A stretch of 64,000 nucleotides of DNA from Gammaproteobacteria bacterium (GCA_016191205.1 JACPPB010000007.1:30287-94286), one strand, 5' to 3'. Shown: positions 1 to 9,780, counted from the first letter of the stretch. Numbers and translations: made by a program. Notes: a model not told the origin generated them from the letters alone.

Positions 1-2
1 TC

Positions 3-746
3 TGGGATGCCGTCGACCGGCCGGCGCCGTTCGCAGGCCGTGTGCAGGTCGAAGAGGAACAGGCGGAGCCGCCGCCGCTGGCGCCGGCGGTGGCCGATGG
101 GCCGCGCGTGGAAGGCACCGAAGCTGCACCCGCGAGCACGGCGCCGATCGCATCCGCAGCCACGGACACCGGCGTGGCCGCGCTGCTCGACCTGCTGGGC
201 GACACTGCTCCATCCACAGCGCCGGAGATCGCCGAGGCCGAGCCGGCCCCTTCGACCGTGCCCCCGCCGCAGATGAGCCTCGCGCCTTCCCAGGATCGCG
301 CGGAGCCCTCCGGGGCGCACTTCATGGCCTGGCTGCGTCAGAGCATCCAGACGCGCAAGCTCATCATCAACGACGCCAAGGCCCTGGTGCATACCGTCGC
401 CGGTACGACCTATCTCGTCAGCCCCGGCGTGTTCCAGCGCTACGCGCAGGAGTACCTTCAAGTCGCCGCGCTGGCCAAGCAGGAGAAGCTGGAGGGGTGG
501 CAGTGGGTACAGAAGCGCTTCGAGAAGCTCGGGCAGCACCGCAAGCAGCCGAGCGGGCTGAACATCTGGACCTGCGAAGTCACGGGGCCGCGCAAGTCGC
601 GCCGGCTGCACGGCTATCTGCTCGCCAGCCCGAATGCGCTGTTCCAGGAAGCGCCGCCAGACAACCCATACCTGCGGCTCCTCGACGAGGCCCTGAAACG
701 CGAAGACTCAGCCCTTGGCGGCAAGGACGACGACGATCAGGGGTAG
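3..746 (+). CDS. traI: ICE relaxase, MOBH/TraI_2 family, C-terminal part (partial)
   Basis: The reading frame is open to the left edge, so only the last 247 residues are seen. About the first 90 are an Ala/Pro/Glu-rich linker. The remainder starts at a FMAWLRQ motif and continues through a compact domain with LVSPGVFQRY and SGLNIWTC, which I recognise as the C-terminal domain of TraI_2 relaxases of integrating conjugative elements (the DUF1528 region). The relaxase nicks oriT and pilots the strand during conjugation; the catalytic HD-like N-terminal half is outside the window. The next gene is convergent, 26 bp away. The family call rests on the C-terminal domain and on the nearby integrase. 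Confidence 0.8.
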   Translation, partial: WDAVDRPAPFAGRVQVEEEQAEPPPLAPAVADGPRVEGTEAAPASTAPIASAATDTGVAALLDLLGDTAPSTAPEIAEAEPAPSTVPPPQMSLAPSQDRAEPSGAHFMAWLRQSIQTRKLIINDAKALVHTVAGTTYLVSPGVFQRYAQEYLQVAALAKQEKLEGWQWVQKRFEKLGQHRKQPSGLNIWTCEVTGPRKSRRLHGYLLASPNALFQEAPPDNPYLRLLDEALKREDSALGGKDDDDQG

Positions 747-772
747 GCATGCGGCCGCTGCGCAGGCCGGCT

Positions 773-1072
773 TCAATCGGCGGATGGGGCCGACTCTGCC
801 AGCTTGGCTTCGGTCAGCGTCATCAAGTGGGCGGAACTGCATTTCAGCGCACGGGCGATCTTGAGGATGAGAGGGAGCGTGGGGACATGCTCGCCGCGCT
901 CGATCTTGCCCATGTGCGACCGTTCGATGCCGGCCATGTGGGCCAGCGTTTCCTGAGCGATACCCTGGCTGGTTCTTTCTTCCCGCACGGCAGCCCCAAA
1001 CGCGATGGCTGGTTCCGCTTCGTAGGTAGTGGTGCCGGTGGGGCGGCCCCTTTGGATCGAACGCTTTGGCAT
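773..1072 (-). CDS. XRE-family HTH transcriptional regulator of the ICE
   Basis: A 99-residue protein with one helix-turn-helix domain of the Cro/C1 (XRE) type at about residues 25-80. The recognition segment includes QETLAHMAGIERSHMGKIERG and the domain ends with LILKIARALKC. I start it at the ATG at 1072; a TTG two codons upstream is an alternative. It lies between the relaxase and the integrase, the usual place for a small ICE regulator. The inverted repeat GTTAAACTTAAC at 1110-1121, just upstream of its start, is a plausible operator. Its targets are unknown. Partner and role are inferred from position. Confidence 0.8.
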   Translation of the reverse strand: MPKRSIQRGRPTGTTTYEAEPAIAFGAAVREERTSQGIAQETLAHMAGIERSHMGKIERGEHVPTLPLILKIARALKCSSAHLMTLTEAKLAESAPSAD

Positions 1073-1109
1073 TGCCAAGAGCGTCGAACATGGTCAGGAT
1101 TTAAACCAC

Positions 1110-1121
1110 GTTAAACTTAAC
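1110..1121. promoter_or_regulatory. Inverted repeat, possible XRE operator
   Basis: GTTAA-AC-TTAAC is a perfect 5-bp inverted repeat in an AT-rich patch between the divergent XRE gene and the LysR-like gene. A related TTTAAAC lies about 10 bp to its left. Position and symmetry suit an operator read by the neighbouring regulator; no further evidence is available. Confidence 0.35.
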
Positions 1122-1176
1122 TCATTCAACGGCTTCGAGATCAGTTGCCACGAGTTCACCGACTGGGGGGCTGGAC

Positions 1177-1803
1177 GTGGAATCGAGTGACATCACCGCC
1201 GAAATTCGCATGGCCGTCCTCGGCGAATGGGTGCCTCCCCAACTCGCCGATGTGCTCGCCCTGCAGCGTGCCGAAGAGCCGGAGACTCATGCCGTCCTGG
1301 CCGGATGGACAGATCCCGGTCGAGGCGCGGAGCTGCCGGGCGACGGCTTCGACTTCGCCTTGTCTGCGGTTGCCCGGCAGTGGCCTGGCTGGGTATGCGA
1401 GCCGCTGTGGCATGACACGCTGGCGGTCGCCGTGGCCAAGCGCTCCCACCTGCTGGCCTACCGTGACGTGCCGTGCCAGGAAGTGCTCAAGCAGCGCTTG
1501 ATCTGCTCGCAGTCCACGGCCGATGAACCATGGCGCGTGACCGTGCGGCGCGTGTTCGAGAACGCGCTGCGGGAGCGAGAGCAAACGGTGGAGACATTCG
1601 ATGTGGCGATGACGCTGGTTGCCGCCGGGTACGGGATCGCCATTGCGCCTGCCGCGAGACTGTCCAGTTACACGCGCAGAGGCATCGCGGCGCGACCACT
1701 GGCGGGCGCACCGACCATCGTGATGGCCTATCTGCTTCGCCCTGATGTCTCGCTGGCAGGCTCACGGGCAAGATTCGTTCGGCGCGCGCGCTCGCTGTCC
1801 TGA
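1177..1803 (+). CDS. LysR-type substrate-binding domain protein lacking the HTH
   Basis: 208 residues that match the effector-binding half of LysR-type regulators: WVCEPLWHDTLAVAVAKRSHLLA in the first lobe and DVAMTLVAAGYGIAIAPAA near the C-terminus are typical. A full LysR regulator is about 300 residues with an N-terminal winged helix; here that roughly 90-residue domain is missing. The start is the GTG at 1177, eight bases after a G-rich ribosome binding site. No helix-turn-helix is visible in the upstream frame. It may be a relic, or a stand-alone ligand-binding protein of the element. I recall similar proteins being annotated near integrases of related ICEs, which argues against random decay. 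Confidence 0.65.
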   Translation: MESSDITAEIRMAVLGEWVPPQLADVLALQRAEEPETHAVLAGWTDPGRGAELPGDGFDFALSAVARQWPGWVCEPLWHDTLAVAVAKRSHLLAYRDVPCQEVLKQRLICSQSTADEPWRVTVRRVFENALREREQTVETFDVAMTLVAAGYGIAIAPAARLSSYTRRGIAARPLAGAPTIVMAYLLRPDVSLAGSRARFVRRARSLS

Positions 1804-1819
1804 ACACACCCCGCGGGCA

Positions 1820-3088
1820 TCACTCGCGCTCGATGACTCTCAGCAGTGCCCTGCGCCGCTTGGACAGCGGGCCGAAGGTTTCCATGACCTCGCTCATCGA
1901 ATCGCCGCGGGCCAGTGCATCCAGGATGTCAGCCCAGTCCTGCATGATGATCGCCCGCGACGCGATGTACTTCGTGTGGTCATACGGCGCGCGTGAGGAA
2001 TCCTTCTTCCGCTTCGAGTGCGCCAGTTGCAGGTCGACTCGATTCTCGGGATAGCTCAACAATCCGAGCAGCGTCGTCGCCGTCGAACGGAAACCATGCG
2101 ACGAGAACTGACCGCCGTAGCCCATGCGCTCCAACACCTTGTTGAGCGTCGTGGCGGACATCACTTCTCCCGGCTTTCGATAGCTGGGGAACAGCACCTT
2201 GCCACCACCAGTCAGCGTGTGGAGCTCCTTCAGCAGCGCGATCGCCTGCTTCGAGAGCGGAACGATGTGAGGCTGGCGCATCTTCATGCGCCCTTCGGGA
2301 ACCGTCCAGATCGCATTGTCCAGATCGAACTCAGACCAGTACGCCTTGCGCAGCTCGGCCGTGCGGACAAACGTCAGCGCCATCAGCCGCAGCGCGATCA
2401 CGGTAGTCCGGTAGCCCGCATCATCCACGCTGTTCAAGAACTTCGGGATGTCCTGCCAGGACAGCGGCGGGTTGTGCCGAACCCTCGGGCGCTTCACTGA
2501 TCGCTTCAGCAATGCAGTCGGGTCGTTTTCGCAAAGCCCCTCTCCCGATGCGTATGCGAAGATCTGACCACTCCACTGCCGGATCAAGATCGCCACCGTA
2601 GGAGCGCCGCGGTCAACCACCCCTTGGATGATGGGCCGCAGGTGAGACGCCTTGATCGCGCCGATCGGCAGCTTGCCGAGCTTGGGAAACACGTCCTTCT
2701 CTAGATAGGTCTTCACCTGGCCGGCGTAGTAGTCGCTCCAATGCACGTTGCTCGCCATCCACCTGCGGGCAACCTCCTCGACGGTGTGCTCGTTCTGCTC
2801 GACTTGGTTGGCGATCTTGACCCGCTTCTCCAGGATAGGATCACGCCCCTCACGAACCAGGTTGCGCGCCCAATCTCGCTCCTGTCGCGCAACCTCCAGA
2901 GTCACCTTGGGAAACGAACCAATCGAGTAGACCTGCGCGGCGTTGCCCAGGCGATACCGATACCACCAGAGCTTGCTTCCATTGGGCTGTATGCGCAGGA
3001 ACAGGCTGCCGCCATCCCTGAGCGTGTAGGCCTTGGGCTTGGCTTGCGCCGTCTCGATCTTGCGTACGGTGAGGAGATTGAGAGCCAT
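1820..3088 (-). CDS. int: Tyrosine-type site-specific integrase, P4 family
   Basis: 422 residues. The N-terminal DUF4102 arm-binding domain (about 1-90, with RDGGSLFLRIQPNGSKLWWYRYR) is followed by a SAM-like core-binding domain and the catalytic domain. Catalytic residues visible are Arg242 (TFVRTAEL), His331 and Arg334 (HGFR), His357 (LQLAH) and the Tyr374 nucleophile (KYIASR). It should catalyse integration and excision of the element. It is the gene closest to the chromosomal junction, and its 5' end faces trpE. It lies on the same strand as rpe-trpE, so host transcripts may run into it. An inverted repeat overlaps its start region. It appears intact. Confidence 0.95.
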   Translation of the reverse strand: MALNLLTVRKIETAQAKPKAYTLRDGGSLFLRIQPNGSKLWWYRYRLGNAAQVYSIGSFPKVTLEVARQERDWARNLVREGRDPILEKRVKIANQVEQNEHTVEEVARRWMASNVHWSDYYAGQVKTYLEKDVFPKLGKLPIGAIKASHLRPIIQGVVDRGAPTVAILIRQWSGQIFAYASGEGLCENDPTALLKRSVKRPRVRHNPPLSWQDIPKFLNSVDDAGYRTTVIALRLMALTFVRTAELRKAYWSEFDLDNAIWTVPEGRMKMRQPHIVPLSKQAIALLKELHTLTGGGKVLFPSYRKPGEVMSATTLNKVLERMGYGGQFSSHGFRSTATTLLGLLSYPENRVDLQLAHSKRKKDSSRAPYDHTKYIASRAIIMQDWADILDALARGDSMSEVMETFGPLSKRRRALLRVIERE

Positions 3089-3134
3089 GTGTATAACGCC
3101 CTGCAGGGGATTCGTTACTCACATGGTTATACAC
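3089..3134. repeat. Inverted repeats upstream of the integrase
   Basis: GTGTATAAC at 3089-3097 and GTTATACAC at 3126-3134 form a perfect 9-bp inverted repeat with a 28-bp spacer. The spacer contains the perfect palindrome CCCTGCAGGG (3099-3108). The first arm abuts the integrase start codon. These could be regulator-binding sites controlling int, or arm-type sites for the integrase or an excisionase. Confidence 0.5.
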
Positions 3135-3193
3135 TTTTGCAGTGGCTTGGTCTAGCAAGTGACAGAACTCACCAGACTTTCAACCATTACGAA

Positions 3194-3271
3194 TCAAAGC
3201 ATTATGTATTCACCATGGAACTCAATGGCACTCTGTGGAGCCAAATCGTAGTTATCGATCATCAGGATCAC
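3194..3271 (-). pseudogene. trpG: trpG 5' fragment, cut off by the ICE
   Basis: Starting at a GTG that overlaps the trpE stop (GTGA), the minus strand encodes M-I-L-M-I-D-N-Y-D, the conserved N-terminus of anthranilate synthase component II (glutamine amidotransferase, TrpG/PabA). The next residues should be SFTYN, but here the frame continues as LAPQS, which is element DNA, and stops at 3196 after 25 codons. No catalytic residue is present, so this stub is not functional. The 4-bp GTGA overlap shows that trpE and trpG were once translationally coupled. The rest of trpG should lie beyond the other end of the element. Confidence 0.85.
3244..3265. other. Putative ICE attachment site (att) within trpG codons 3-9
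   Basis: On the minus strand CTGATGATCGATAACTACGAT, plus the shared T after it, is the last host-like sequence before the element. A direct copy is expected at the other end of the element. The segment contains an in-frame ATG (trpG codon 4), so a copy at the far junction could give trpG a new start codon. Exact crossover limits cannot be set from one end. Confidence 0.55.
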
Positions 3272-4800
3272 GACGCCACCTCCGCACCATCGGCCACCGG
3301 GCCGTCGGCCACCGCGCTATCGACCACCGAACCATCCACCACCATGGCGGCGGCGCGGAACAGCGCGCGCGCCTTGTTCATGGTCTCTTTCCATTCCAGC
3401 GCCGGCACCGAATCGGCGACCACGCCGCCGCCGGCCTGGACATGGAGCTTGCCGTCCTTGATCACCGCGGTGCGGATCGCGATCGCGGTATCCATGTTGC
3501 CGTTCCAGCCCAGGTAGCCGACCGCGCCGCCGTAGATGCAGCGCTTGACCGGCTCCAGCGCGTCGATGATTTCCATGGCGCGGATCTTGGGCGCGCCGCT
3601 CAGCGTGCCGGCCGGCAAGGTGGCGCGCAGCACGTCGAGCGCCGACAGCCCGGGCCGCACATGACCCACCACGTTGGAGGTGATGTGCATGACGTGGGAG
3701 AAGCGTTCCACCACCATCTGCTCGGTGACCCGCACCGAGCCGGTGGCCGCGATGCGCCCGACATCGTTGCGGCCCAGGTCGATCAGCATCAGGTGCTCGG
3801 CGATCTCCTTGGGATCGGCCAGCATCTCGCGCTCCAGGGCCAGATCCTCGTCCGGCGTGCGGCCGCGGCGGCGGGTGCCGGCGATGGGCCGCACCGTGAC
3901 CTCGCCCTGTTCGAGACGGGCGAGAATCTCCGGCGACGACCCCGCGATCTGGAATTCCCCCAGGTCGAGAAAATACAGGTAGGGCGACGGATTCAGATTG
4001 CGCAGCGCGCGGTAGAGGTTCACCGGTTCTCCGGGAAACGGCAGCGTGAGACGCTGCGAGGGCACCACCTGCATGACATCGCCGGCGCGGGTGTACTCCT
4101 TGATGGTCTCCACCGCCGCCTCGTAACCCGCGCGCCCCAGGCTGGAGACGAAGTCCTCCTCCTGCACGCCGCCGCCTTCGAGCCGCACCGGCGGCAGTTC
4201 CGGCACCGGCTCGCGCAGGCGCGCGGCGATGGCGTCGAGCCGCGCCTGCGCCACGGCCCAGGCGTCAGGCACGGCCGGGTCGGCGTGCACGATCAGGGTC
4301 AGGGTGCCGGCCAGGTTGTCGAACACCACCACTTCGTCCGACACCATCAGCAGGATGTCGGGCACTCCCAGCTCGTCCGGCGGACAGGAATGCGCGAGGC
4401 GCGGCTCCACATAGCGCACCGTGTCATAGCCGAAGTAGCCCACCAGGCCGCCGGTGAAACGCGGCAGCCCGGGCAGTTCCGGCACCCGGAAGCCGGCCTG
4501 CCAGGCTTCGATCTCGGCCAGCGGATCGGCGCAGGTGCGGGACTCCACCGCCGCGCCATTTACCTCGATCGCAAATTCGTGGCCGCACACCTTCACCACC
4601 GTGCGCGCCGGCAGGCCGATCAGCGAATAGCGGCCCCATTTCTCGCCGCCTTCGACGGATTCGAGCAGATACGAATAGCGGCCACGGGCAAGCTTGAGAT
4701 AACAGGACAGCGGCGTTTCCAGATCCGCGAGCACGGCACGCGTGATCGGGATGCGGTTGTAACCCTGCTGGGCGATGGCGGCGAATTGTTCCGGTGTCAT
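3268..4800 (-). CDS. trpE: Anthranilate synthase component I
   Basis: 510 residues, normal length. It makes anthranilate from chorismate and ammonia, the first step of tryptophan synthesis; ammonia normally comes from TrpG. Visible are the N-terminal LLESVE and RYS tryptophan-feedback elements, and the chorismate-binding core with [24 protein letters not shown] and [13 protein letters not shown]. The start is ATG 4800 behind GGGGAAAG. rpe lies 169 bp upstream on the same strand. The C-terminus is extended by a 15-bp tandem repeat. I see no leader peptide with tandem Trp codons upstream. The gene is intact, but its partner trpG is interrupted immediately downstream by the ICE. Confidence 0.96.
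   Translation of the reverse strand: MTPEQFAAIAQQGYNRIPITRAVLADLETPLSCYLKLARGRYSYLLESVEGGEKWGRYSLIGLPARTVVKVCGHEFAIEVNGAAVESRTCADPLAEIEAWQAGFRVPELPGLPRFTGGLVGYFGYDTVRYVEPRLAHSCPPDELGVPDILLMVSDEVVVFDNLAGTLTLIVHADPAVPDAWAVAQARLDAIAARLREPVPELPPVRLEGGGVQEEDFVSSLGRAGYEAAVETIKEYTRAGDVMQVVPSQRLTLPFPGEPVNLYRALRNLNPSPYLYFLDLGEFQIAGSSPEILARLEQGEVTVRPIAGTRRRGRTPDEDLALEREMLADPKEIAEHLMLIDLGRNDVGRIAATGSVRVTEQMVVERFSHVMHITSNVVGHVRPGLSALDVLRATLPAGTLSGAPKIRAMEIIDALEPVKRCIYGGAVGYLGWNGNMDTAIAIRTAVIKDGKLHVQAGGGVVADSVPALEWKETMNKARALFRAAAMVVDGSVVDSAVADGPVADGAEVAS
3284..3343 (-). repeat. 15-bp tandem repeat, four copies, at the 3' end of trpE
   Basis: Four imperfect 15-bp units (3284-3298, 3299-3313, 3314-3328, 3329-3343) of the type GCACCATCGGCCACC (plus strand) encode a Val-Ala/Val-Asp-Gly/Ser-X repeat in the last 25 residues of TrpE. 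The repeat keeps the frame. It lies within 100 bp of the ICE junction. Confidence 0.75.
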
Positions 4801-4969
4801 GACAGCTTTCCCCAAGATTGAACGATGGCGCGAGGTGCCCTGCGGGCAGGGGCGATCAGCCCCGGCGCCAACGCCAACGGGGAAGCGGGAGAAATTTTGC
4901 GGTCGGGGCAGTAAAAATGATCGTGACTCCTGATTGCGGCAGGATTCTAGCCCATTCGCCCGGGGCGGA

Positions 4970-5641
4970 CTACCGCACCCCCGCCAGCGCCGCGCGCATG
5001 GCCGCGACCGCGGCGCCATAATCCGCCGCGCCGAAAATCGCCGAGCCCGCGACAAAGGTATCGGCCCCCGCGGCGGCTATTTGCGCGATATTGGCGGCGC
5101 TCACTCCGCCATCCACTTCGAGCCGGATGGCGCGACCGCTGGCGTCGATCAGCGCGCGCGCGGCGCGCAGCTTGTTGAGGGTTTCCGGAATGAAGGCCTG
5201 GCCGCCGAAGCCGGGGTTCACCGACATCAAGAGCAGCACATCGAGCTTGTCCATCACATGGCGGATGACATCGAGTCCGGTGGCCGGATTCAGCACCAGG
5301 CCGGTCTTGCAGCCCAGCTCGCGCGCCACCTGCAGCGAGCGGTCCACATGCCGGCTCGCCTCGGGATGAAAAGTGATCCAGGAAGCGCCGGCGGCGGCGA
5401 AGGCGCGGATCAGGTCATCGACCGGTTCCACCATCAGGTGCACGTCGATGGGCGCGGTGACGCCGTAATCGCGCAGCGCCTTGCACACCATGGGCCCCAC
5501 GGTGAGGTTGGGCACATAGTGGTTGTCCATCACATCGAAGTGAACGACATCGGCGCCGGCGGCCAGCACCGCATCCACTTCGGCCCCCAGGCGGGCGAAA
5601 TCGGCGGACAGGATGGACGGGGCGATCAGGTATTCGGGCAT
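4970..5641 (-). CDS. rpe: Ribulose-phosphate 3-epimerase
   Basis: 223 residues, the usual length. It interconverts ribulose-5-phosphate and xylulose-5-phosphate in the pentose phosphate and Calvin pathways. The TIM-barrel signatures are clear: [10 protein letters not shown] at the N-terminus, [14 protein letters not shown] with the metal ligands, [15 protein letters not shown] and EVDGGV with the second catalytic Asp. It precedes trpE, as in many proteobacteria. The phosphoglycolate phosphatase gene gph, often found between the two, is absent here. Confidence 0.97.
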   Translation of the reverse strand: MPEYLIAPSILSADFARLGAEVDAVLAAGADVVHFDVMDNHYVPNLTVGPMVCKALRDYGVTAPIDVHLMVEPVDDLIRAFAAAGASWITFHPEASRHVDRSLQVARELGCKTGLVLNPATGLDVIRHVMDKLDVLLLMSVNPGFGGQAFIPETLNKLRAARALIDASGRAIRLEVDGGVSAANIAQIAAAGADTFVAGSAIFGAADYGAAVAAMRAALAGVR

Positions 5642-5780
5642 GCGCTCTTACCGGTCGGGAAACGCCGGGAACTATGCCGCGAACGCCGGGCTCGGGCAAT
5701 GCGCGCGACGGGTCCACCGCCACGGATACTCTGCGCGGGTGTGATAGGCTCGACGAAGCTCCCGATACCCATCCCAGCCC

Positions 5781-6740
5781 ATGCCACAGTCCGAACCGGT
5801 TTCCGCCGCCACCCTCGATGAGTTGCGCCACCATTTGCCGCCCCTCGCCTTCGATCCCGGCACCGATCCGGACAGCAGCGCACTGGCGGGAGCGGCAGCG
5901 TACCTGCGTCACTACCACATCGAGCTCGCGTCCCTCGCTCCCGGCGTGCGCCACTGCATGGGCAGGGTGACCACCAACGGCTACCGGATCGCCGCCCACT
6001 ACTGGCTGCACCCGGCGCCGCGCGGCACCGTCTTTGTGGTGCACGGCTATTTCGATCACGTCGGACTGTACGGACACTTGATTCGCCACCTGCTCGCGCG
6101 CGAACTGAATGTCGTCGCCTTCGATTTGCCGGGGCATGGGCTGTCGGACGGCGAACGCGTCACCATCGCCAGCTTCGATCACTACACCGAGGTGCTGCAG
6201 GGACTCCTCGCGCACGCCGCCGCCTTGCCCACTCCCTGGCACGGTGTGGGCCAGAGCACCGGCGGCGCCATCCTGATCAAGTATTTGCTTGACGGCGAAC
6301 ACCCCCGGCCGCTGGAGCGGATCGCCCTGCTCGCGCCCCTGGTGCATCCGCGGCACTGGGGACTCAACCGGCTGGTTTATCTCGCCTCCCACCGCTGGCG
6401 CACAGCCATCGGCCGCAAATTCATGGTCAATTCGGGCGATCCGGCATTTCTCGATTTCGTGCAGCGACACGATCCCCTGCAGGAACGCCACATCCCGCTG
6501 GAATGGATCGGCGCCATGAAACACTGGGCCGAGGCGCTGCACCGCCTGCCGCCGTCGCCACATCCCGTGACCCTGGTGCAGGGCGACGCCGATACCACGC
6601 TCGACTGGCGCTACAACCTGCGTCTGCTGCGCGAGAAACTGCCCAACATGCATCTGCATTTGCTGCCCGGCGCCCAGCATCATCTGGTCAATGAAGCGGA
6701 ACCGATCCGCGCCCGGGTGTTTGCCGCACTGGGGTTCTGA
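5781..6740 (+). CDS. Alpha/beta hydrolase, serine aminopeptidase S33 / lysophospholipase-like
   Basis: 319 residues with an alpha/beta-hydrolase fold of the PldB/monoglyceride-lipase type. The oxyanion region is VVHGYFDHVG, a conserved FDLPGHGLSDG strand follows, the nucleophile elbow is GQSTGG, and the late acid and His are probably QGDADTT and GAQHHL. No signal peptide is evident, so it is probably cytoplasmic. It is divergent from rpe and followed after 3 bp by the FAD-linked oxidase, suggesting co-transcription. The substrate cannot be read from the sequence; a carboxylic ester or lysophospholipid is likely. Confidence 0.75.
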   Translation: MPQSEPVSAATLDELRHHLPPLAFDPGTDPDSSALAGAAAYLRHYHIELASLAPGVRHCMGRVTTNGYRIAAHYWLHPAPRGTVFVVHGYFDHVGLYGHLIRHLLARELNVVAFDLPGHGLSDGERVTIASFDHYTEVLQGLLAHAAALPTPWHGVGQSTGGAILIKYLLDGEHPRPLERIALLAPLVHPRHWGLNRLVYLASHRWRTAIGRKFMVNSGDPAFLDFVQRHDPLQERHIPLEWIGAMKHWAEALHRLPPSPHPVTLVQGDADTTLDWRYNLRLLREKLPNMHLHLLPGAQHHLVNEAEPIRARVFAALGF

Positions 6741-6743
6741 GCG

Positions 6744-8165
<1,422 letters not shown>

Positions 8166-8174
8166 GGAGCCCCC

Positions 8175-8864
8175 ATGCGCTATTCCCACCGAGTTGCCGA
8201 CGGCGATGCCTGCCTCCTGCCACCGGGGAAGGTCGTCTGCGTCGGCCTCAACTACGCCGCCCATGTCGCCGAAATGGGCAGCCAGCCGGCGGCGGAGCCG
8301 GTGCTGTTCATCAAGCCGGGCACCGCGCTGCGGCCCTTTGCGGGCGAAATCGCCATCCCGGTGGATCACGGCGAATGCCATTTCGAGACCGAGCTCGCGC
8401 TGCTGATCGGCGCGCCCCTGCGTCACTGCGATGCCACCCAGGCCCGGGCCGCCATCGCCGGCGTCGGCCTGGCGCTCGACCTGACCCTGCGCGATCTGCA
8501 AAAAAAACTGAAACAGGCCGGCCATCCCTGGGAGCGCGCCAAAGGCTTTGACGGCGCCTGCCCGGTGTCGGAATTCCTGCCGCCAACGCGGGTCGGCGAT
8601 CTGCGGAATCTGGAGTTCCGGCTCCACCAGAACGGTGTGCCGCGCCAGCACGGCCGCACCACCACCATGCTGACCCCGGTGCTGGACCTGCTGTGCTACA
8701 TGAGCCGCTGGTTCACGCTCGAACCCGGCGACATCGTGCTCACCGGCACCCCGGAAGGCGTGGGTCCGCTCGCCCCGGGGGACCACCTGGTCGCCGAACT
8801 CGGGACCCTGTTGCGGGCGGAGGCCGGGGTGCGTGAACGGCACGGGGCAAACACAGCCCTCTGA
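8175..8864 (+). CDS. Fumarylacetoacetate hydrolase family protein (YcgM-like acylpyruvase)
   Basis: 229 residues, matching short single-domain FAH proteins such as YcgM/FAHD1, which cleave acylpyruvates or decarboxylate oxaloacetate. Motifs are VCVGLNYAAHVAEM, the metal-binding HFETELALLIG (two acidic ligands), DLTLRDLQ and the C-terminal PGDIVLTGTPEGVGP. It starts 9 bp after the FAD oxidase, behind AAGGAG, so the two genes form one operon with the upstream hydrolase. The operon context suggests degradation of a keto or hydroxy acid. Confidence 0.88.
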   Translation: MRYSHRVADGDACLLPPGKVVCVGLNYAAHVAEMGSQPAAEPVLFIKPGTALRPFAGEIAIPVDHGECHFETELALLIGAPLRHCDATQARAAIAGVGLALDLTLRDLQKKLKQAGHPWERAKGFDGACPVSEFLPPTRVGDLRNLEFRLHQNGVPRQHGRTTTMLTPVLDLLCYMSRWFTLEPGDIVLTGTPEGVGPLAPGDHLVAELGTLLRAEAGVRERHGANTAL

Positions 8865-8988
8865 TGCTATCCCAGCGATTGGCTGCGACTAGCGCGATCC
8901 GCAGATGCACCAGACCATCTGGATCTGTGCTGCATCCATCTCGGCAAGAATACTGAATATCGGACAGGTATCGGCGCGCGGCCGCCAC

Positions 8989-9762
8989 TCAGGCGCCCGA
9001 GGGCTCGCGCTGAAACCGGTAATCCCGGCGCTCGGTGGCGCGACCGCGGCGGTAGCTCTGTTCCGCGAAATGCACGGTGCCGTCACGGTGGATCAACAGG
9101 GCGGTGGTGCAGCGGGTTCCGTAGCTGTCCGAGACGATGAAGGGCGCGGACAGCACCCGCTCCATTTCGAGGCCGATGCCGGTGTCGGGCAGATGGGCGT
9201 CGGGAAACTGCTCGCGCGACCCAAGGATCGCCAGCAGGCGGTCGAGCGCCGGGGCATCGGGCTGGTCGAGCACGGCGGTCAGCATGCGGCGGGCGTACTC
9301 GGCCTTGGGCCAGGGGGTGTCGAGCAGGTCGTTGCTGAGGGTATAGATACCGGGTTCGAGCGTCTGGACGCTGGCGTTCTGGTTGGTGCAGTAGACGAGG
9401 TGTTCCGGCGTGCCCGCCAGCAGGCTGAAGCCGCGAAACCGGTGCGCCTCCGCCAGAACGCTTTCGGCATAGGTTGCGGGAGTGCTCGCGGCGCGGAGAA
9501 AGTTCACCGGCAGATCGCCGCGCGAACGCGCATTGGCGCCTAGGGCACCGCCCCGGTAGTTGGTGACCGTGGCCCAGCGACCGCGCCGGTCGACCCCGAA
9601 CCAGGTGCCGCCCGCTTCGTCGTCGCGGCCGCCGAGAATGTGCGGGTGATCGTCCCAGAACCGCGCCACCTGCGCGGGACGGTCGTAGTACTCGTCGCGG
9701 TTCGCCACCACCACCAGCGGATAGTCCGGATGGTGACGAAACGCGAGGGCTACGAGACACAC
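8989..9762 (-). CDS. NRDE family protein (TANGO2-like)
   Basis: 257 residues starting MCLVALAF, with the family-defining Asn-Arg-Asp-Glu (VVVANRDEYYDRP), then GGTWFGVD and TVTNYRGG. The family is called NRDE or TANGO2. The eukaryotic member has been linked to haem and lipid handling, and an N-terminal Cys-nucleophile fold has been proposed for it. The bacterial function is unknown. It lies 18 bp downstream of gcvH on the same strand, so it may be transcribed with the glycine-cleavage genes. Confidence 0.85.
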   Translation of the reverse strand: MCLVALAFRHHPDYPLVVVANRDEYYDRPAQVARFWDDHPHILGGRDDEAGGTWFGVDRRGRWATVTNYRGGALGANARSRGDLPVNFLRAASTPATYAESVLAEAHRFRGFSLLAGTPEHLVYCTNQNASVQTLEPGIYTLSNDLLDTPWPKAEYARRMLTAVLDQPDAPALDRLLAILGSREQFPDAHLPDTGIGLEMERVLSAPFIVSDSYGTRCTTALLIHRDGTVHFAEQSYRRGRATERRDYRFQREPSGA

Positions 9763-9780
9763 GGCGGAAAACCCCCCGAT

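Larger units (their letters stand above)
1..3244. mobile_element. Right-hand end of an integrating conjugative element (partial)
   Basis: This stretch holds a MOBH-type relaxase end, an XRE regulator, a LysR-like effector domain and a P4-type tyrosine integrase, a gene set typical of ICE termini of the PFGI-1/ICEclc kind. The integrase is the last element gene, and chromosomal trpE follows. The junction is placed at about 3244 because the minus strand from 3271 down to 3245 still encodes the start of TrpG, after which similarity to TrpG stops. The bases between the integrase and trpG are visibly more AT-rich than the rest of the window. The other end of the element lies outside the window. 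Confidence 0.85.

Noticed and set aside
3235..4821. Long plus-strand open frame opposite trpE
   Set aside because: Antisense shadow in GC-rich DNA; His/Arg/Gly-rich translation without family likeness, while the minus strand encodes a complete TrpE.
4801..4969. Possible trp leader peptide or attenuator before trpE
   Set aside because: No short frame with tandem Trp codons on the minus strand, and no terminator with a T-run.
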